Origin: Pedosphaera sp.
Lineage (GTDB): Bacteria > Verrucomicrobiota > Verrucomicrobiia > Limisphaerales > SXTU01
Assembly: GCA_009695395.1 (NCBI GenBank)
Contig: SIBB01000006.1
Coordinates: forward strand, 1 to 25,593
Length of the DNA: 25,593 bases
Direction: 5' to 3'
Positions 24,191-25,593 of the stretch are shown one piece after another. Below the pieces are notes generated by a model that was not told the origin of the DNA, did not search any database, and saw only the letters and a program-made list of their open reading frames with translations. Position numbers and translations under genes: made by a program. The first letter of the stretch is position 1; every line of letters begins with the position of its first letter.

Positions 24191-24949
24191 TCAATTTGCC
24201 GCGCCCCAGATTTTCACCAGCACGTCATGGAGCGTCGGGTCGTGCTCTTTCAACTCAGCGCGGACAAATGGATAGAAATCGTTCCTGTAAAAATACGCCT
24301 CCGTGCCCTCGGCGAAGTATTCCTTGTGGTTGGCCAGACCGTAGTGCTTCACCTTTTTGCCGGTGTAAAGGAGGACGCTCTCGTAAGTGCCGGCCTCCTT
24401 CGCCTTGTTGTAGGCGGCGATAACTTCCGGTTGGTCGAAGCTGAGAATCTGGTCGTGATAGGCGTGGGCCAGCTCATGAAGGATGACGGCCGGATGCTTG
24501 AGCAACTGGCTGCGTGAGACCAGCTCGCGGGCCTGTGGGATGTGGACCTTGCGCGTCAGGCGCGGGTCGTGACCGTTGGCGACAAGCCAGCCCTTGCTCG
24601 GGTGATATTGCATCGCCTTCAGCAGCGGATGGCTGTGCTCAATCCAGATTTCGAGAGCCTGCAACTTGGCCAGCGGCTCGGCGGGCACGAGGATTTTGAT
24701 GCGCTGCAAATGGTTGGCCAGCATCGTGAGCGCTTTCGACCCTTCCTCGCGGTGCTCCCCTTGCAGCAGTGCCGGATCGATGTGAATCTTCCAGCCCTCG
24801 ATGTCGCGCACCACCGGCTCGAAGCGCACGGATGGCGACGCTTTCGCCTTGTCGGCCGCTTTCGCACCGGCGTCCTGTGCCAGCGCGGTGGGACCGACGG
24901 GCAGCGCGCAGGCAGCCAACGCTGCGAGAAGGAGTGGTATGGCTTTCAT
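24191..24949 (-). CDS. Secreted putative zinc metallopeptidase (HELAH motif)
   Basis: The product has 252 residues with a signal peptide (about 1-24, ending near TALAQ). The zinc motif is H158-E159-L-A-H162 in VILHELAHAYHDQIL. A downstream glutamate in the segment HKEYFAEGTEAYFYRNDFYPF (E210, E214 or E217) is a good candidate third ligand, the gluzincin arrangement seen in anthrax-lethal-factor-like peptidases. The N-terminal half (about 45-140) has no motif I recognise. ATG 24949 was chosen for the signal peptide; the frame extends upstream over the tRNA, which is not credible. The protein substrate is unknown. Confidence 0.8.
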   Translation of the reverse strand: MKAIPLLLAALAACALPVGPTALAQDAGAKAADKAKASPSVRFEPVVRDIEGWKIHIDPALLQGEHREEGSKALTMLANHLQRIKILVPAEPLAKLQALEIWIEHSHPLLKAMQYHPSKGWLVANGHDPRLTRKVHIPQARELVSRSQLLKHPAVILHELAHAYHDQILSFDQPEVIAAYNKAKEAGTYESVLLYTGKKVKHYGLANHKEYFAEGTEAYFYRNDFYPFVRAELKEHDPTLHDVLVKIWGAAN

Positions 24950-25044
24950 TCCCCCAGTGTTTCCCCGGCGGCGCGGCATGTCGAGCGAACATCGCCGTCC
25001 TCGTTCGAGGGCGTGTCCCCGCGGGTGGTATCTAGAAAAAACCG

Positions 25045-25072
25045 TTGCGCGGCCCCGACCGTTCGCTAGGTT
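25045..25072 (+). promoter_or_regulatory. Candidate sigma70-like promoter of tRNA-Gln
   Basis: TTGCGC (25045-25050) and TAGGTT (25067-25072) are separated by 16 bp. They would start transcription about 6 bp before the mature tRNA. Both hexamers are imperfect, so this is a suggestion only. Confidence 0.35.
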
Positions 25073-25084
25073 TCCGCTGCGGTT

Positions 25085-25158
25085 TGTCCGATGGTGTAAC
25101 GGTAGCACAAGGCCCTTTGGAGGCCTTTGTCATGGTTCGAATCCATGTCGGACAGCCA
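25085..25158 (+). tRNA. tRNA-Gln (anticodon TTG), CCA encoded
   Basis: The full cloverleaf can be drawn. The acceptor stem TGTCCGA (25085-25091) pairs with TCGGACA (25148-25154). The D-arm GTG/CAC surrounds an AACGGTA-type loop. The anticodon stem AGGCC/GGCCT encloses the loop CTTTGGA, giving anticodon TTG (25117-25119). The T-arm CATGG/CCATG encloses TTCGAAT. The discriminator G25155 is followed by a genomic CCA (25156-25158). A weak U1-A72 pair is typical of glutamine tRNAs. The sequence changes character right after the CCA, consistent with use as an integration site. Confidence 0.96.
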
Positions 25159-25238
25159 AAAACATAAGGGGAGTTCAAGAAATACGGCCTGCGGACACAA
25201 ATTTTTCACAGGTTCCCCCTGAATCCATCGAGGCGGAT

Positions 25239-25440
25239 GTGATCAAGTGCCCCAAGAAAGTGAAGCGCCACGGCAAGGTGCTCGCAAAGATTTACCCCTC
25301 AGAAGGGCGGCGCGGCTACCGCGTTTGCTGGCAGCCAGTCGAGGGCCGGCGGCTCATGAAGTCCTTCGCCACCTACGGCGGCACCAAGGGCGCGCTCCAA
25401 TTCGCGGAGGCAGTCGTCAAGGAAATCGCCACAGGCCCGG
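25239..25440 (+). pseudogene. N-terminal fragment of a tyrosine recombinase/integrase-like protein
   Basis: From GTG 25239 the frame reads VIKCPKKVKRHGKVLAKIYP, then GYRVCWQPVEGRRLMKSFATYGGTKGALQFAEAVVKEIATG. This resembles the DNA-binding N-terminus of phage-type integrases carried in Verrucomicrobia: a short basic start, a beta-strand region with a tryptophan, then a helix ending in a KEIATG-like stretch. Only about 65 residues are recognisable; no catalytic Arg/His/Tyr is present. The frame stays open to the window end but loses sense after about 25440, where another frame takes over. It lies 80 bp from the tRNA-Gln end, the usual place for an integrase. Confidence 0.55.
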
Positions 25441-25593
25441 ACACTGCGCGCCGAGGCGCGGTTCGATTACCTGCTCAACCGCCCCGAAGCCGAGAACATC
25501 GGCGCGAAGGTCAATGCCGCCATGCGCGACATCGAGAAGCACAACCCGCAGCTCGCCGGCGTCCTGCCCAAGACCTACAACCTCTTCACCAGC
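25441..25593 (+). pseudogene. Internal fragment of type I restriction methylase HsdM
   Basis: In the frame containing 25465 the sequence reads ARFDYLLNRPEAENIGAKV, then NAAMRDIEKHNPQLAGVLPK and TYNLF to the window edge. This matches the segment after the helical N-terminus of HsdM, where family members read like IG..V..AM.AIE..NP.L.GVLPK. The first ~70 residues of HsdM are missing, and it is joined in a different frame to the integrase-like fragment, so this is a 5'-truncated gene. The rest is outside the window. No hsdS or hsdR is visible here. Confidence 0.65.

Overview
This 25.6 kb window is a GC-rich bacterial chromosome segment. Its gene content points to the Verrucomicrobia side of the PVC group, probably a Pedosphaera/Limisphaerales-like lineage. 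The evidence is a PSCyt1-DUF1549-DUF1553 cytochrome next to a formylglycine sulfatase, a second small PSCyt1 cytochrome, a secreted DUF1080 protein, and many short palindromic or heptanucleotide intergenic repeats. The taxonomic call is an inference from gene families; no rRNA gene is present.

Layout. 1-3013 (minus): the 5' part of typA/bipA and an rlmI-like 23S rRNA methyltransferase. 3180-5569 (plus): a two-gene respiratory module, a Rieske protein followed by a cytochrome b fused to a diheme cytochrome c tail. 5639-6736 (minus): an M24-fold protein that has lost most metal ligands. 6820-8196 (plus): a zinc-ribbon hypothetical and rnc. 8277-9572 (minus): purD. 9691-10617 (plus): an aldo/keto reductase, tail to tail with an MFS transporter (10621-11841, minus). 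11949-13082 (plus): an orphan RbsC-like ABC permease. 13142-13374: a strictly phased 21-bp tandem repeat array. 13470-17748 (plus): the PSD1-type cytochrome and sulfatase pair, separated by a nested palindrome. 17796-18782 (plus): ybaB-recR, then a HAD phosphatase. 19577-19966 (minus): a small cytochrome c with its own terminator. 20158-22480 (plus): a nucleotide-sugar dehydrogenase and epimerase pair. 22675-24949 (minus): a RelE-like toxin, a DUF1080 protein and a secreted HELAH-motif protein. 25085-25158: tRNA-Gln(TTG), followed at once by a tyrosine-recombinase-like fragment joined out of frame to an HsdM fragment.

Most of the window is housekeeping (translation, purine synthesis, recombinational repair) mixed with PVC-type surface and polysaccharide functions. 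The sulfatase and PSD1 cytochrome fit desulfation and breakdown of sulfated glycans; the dehydrogenase and epimerase pair fits synthesis of a uronic-acid sugar for the organism's own polysaccharide.

The most unusual features are not the genes themselves. They are (i) the 21-bp array whose unit has a near-palindromic core and keeps both strands open; (ii) three in-frame repeat insertions inside one cytochrome gene, two of them heptanucleotide; (iii) the nested cruciform at 16047-16196; (iv) the recombinant integrase/hsdM scar at the tRNA-Gln 3' end; and (v) the metal-ligand-poor M24 protein. I found no CRISPR array, no complete insertion sequence and no complete defence system.
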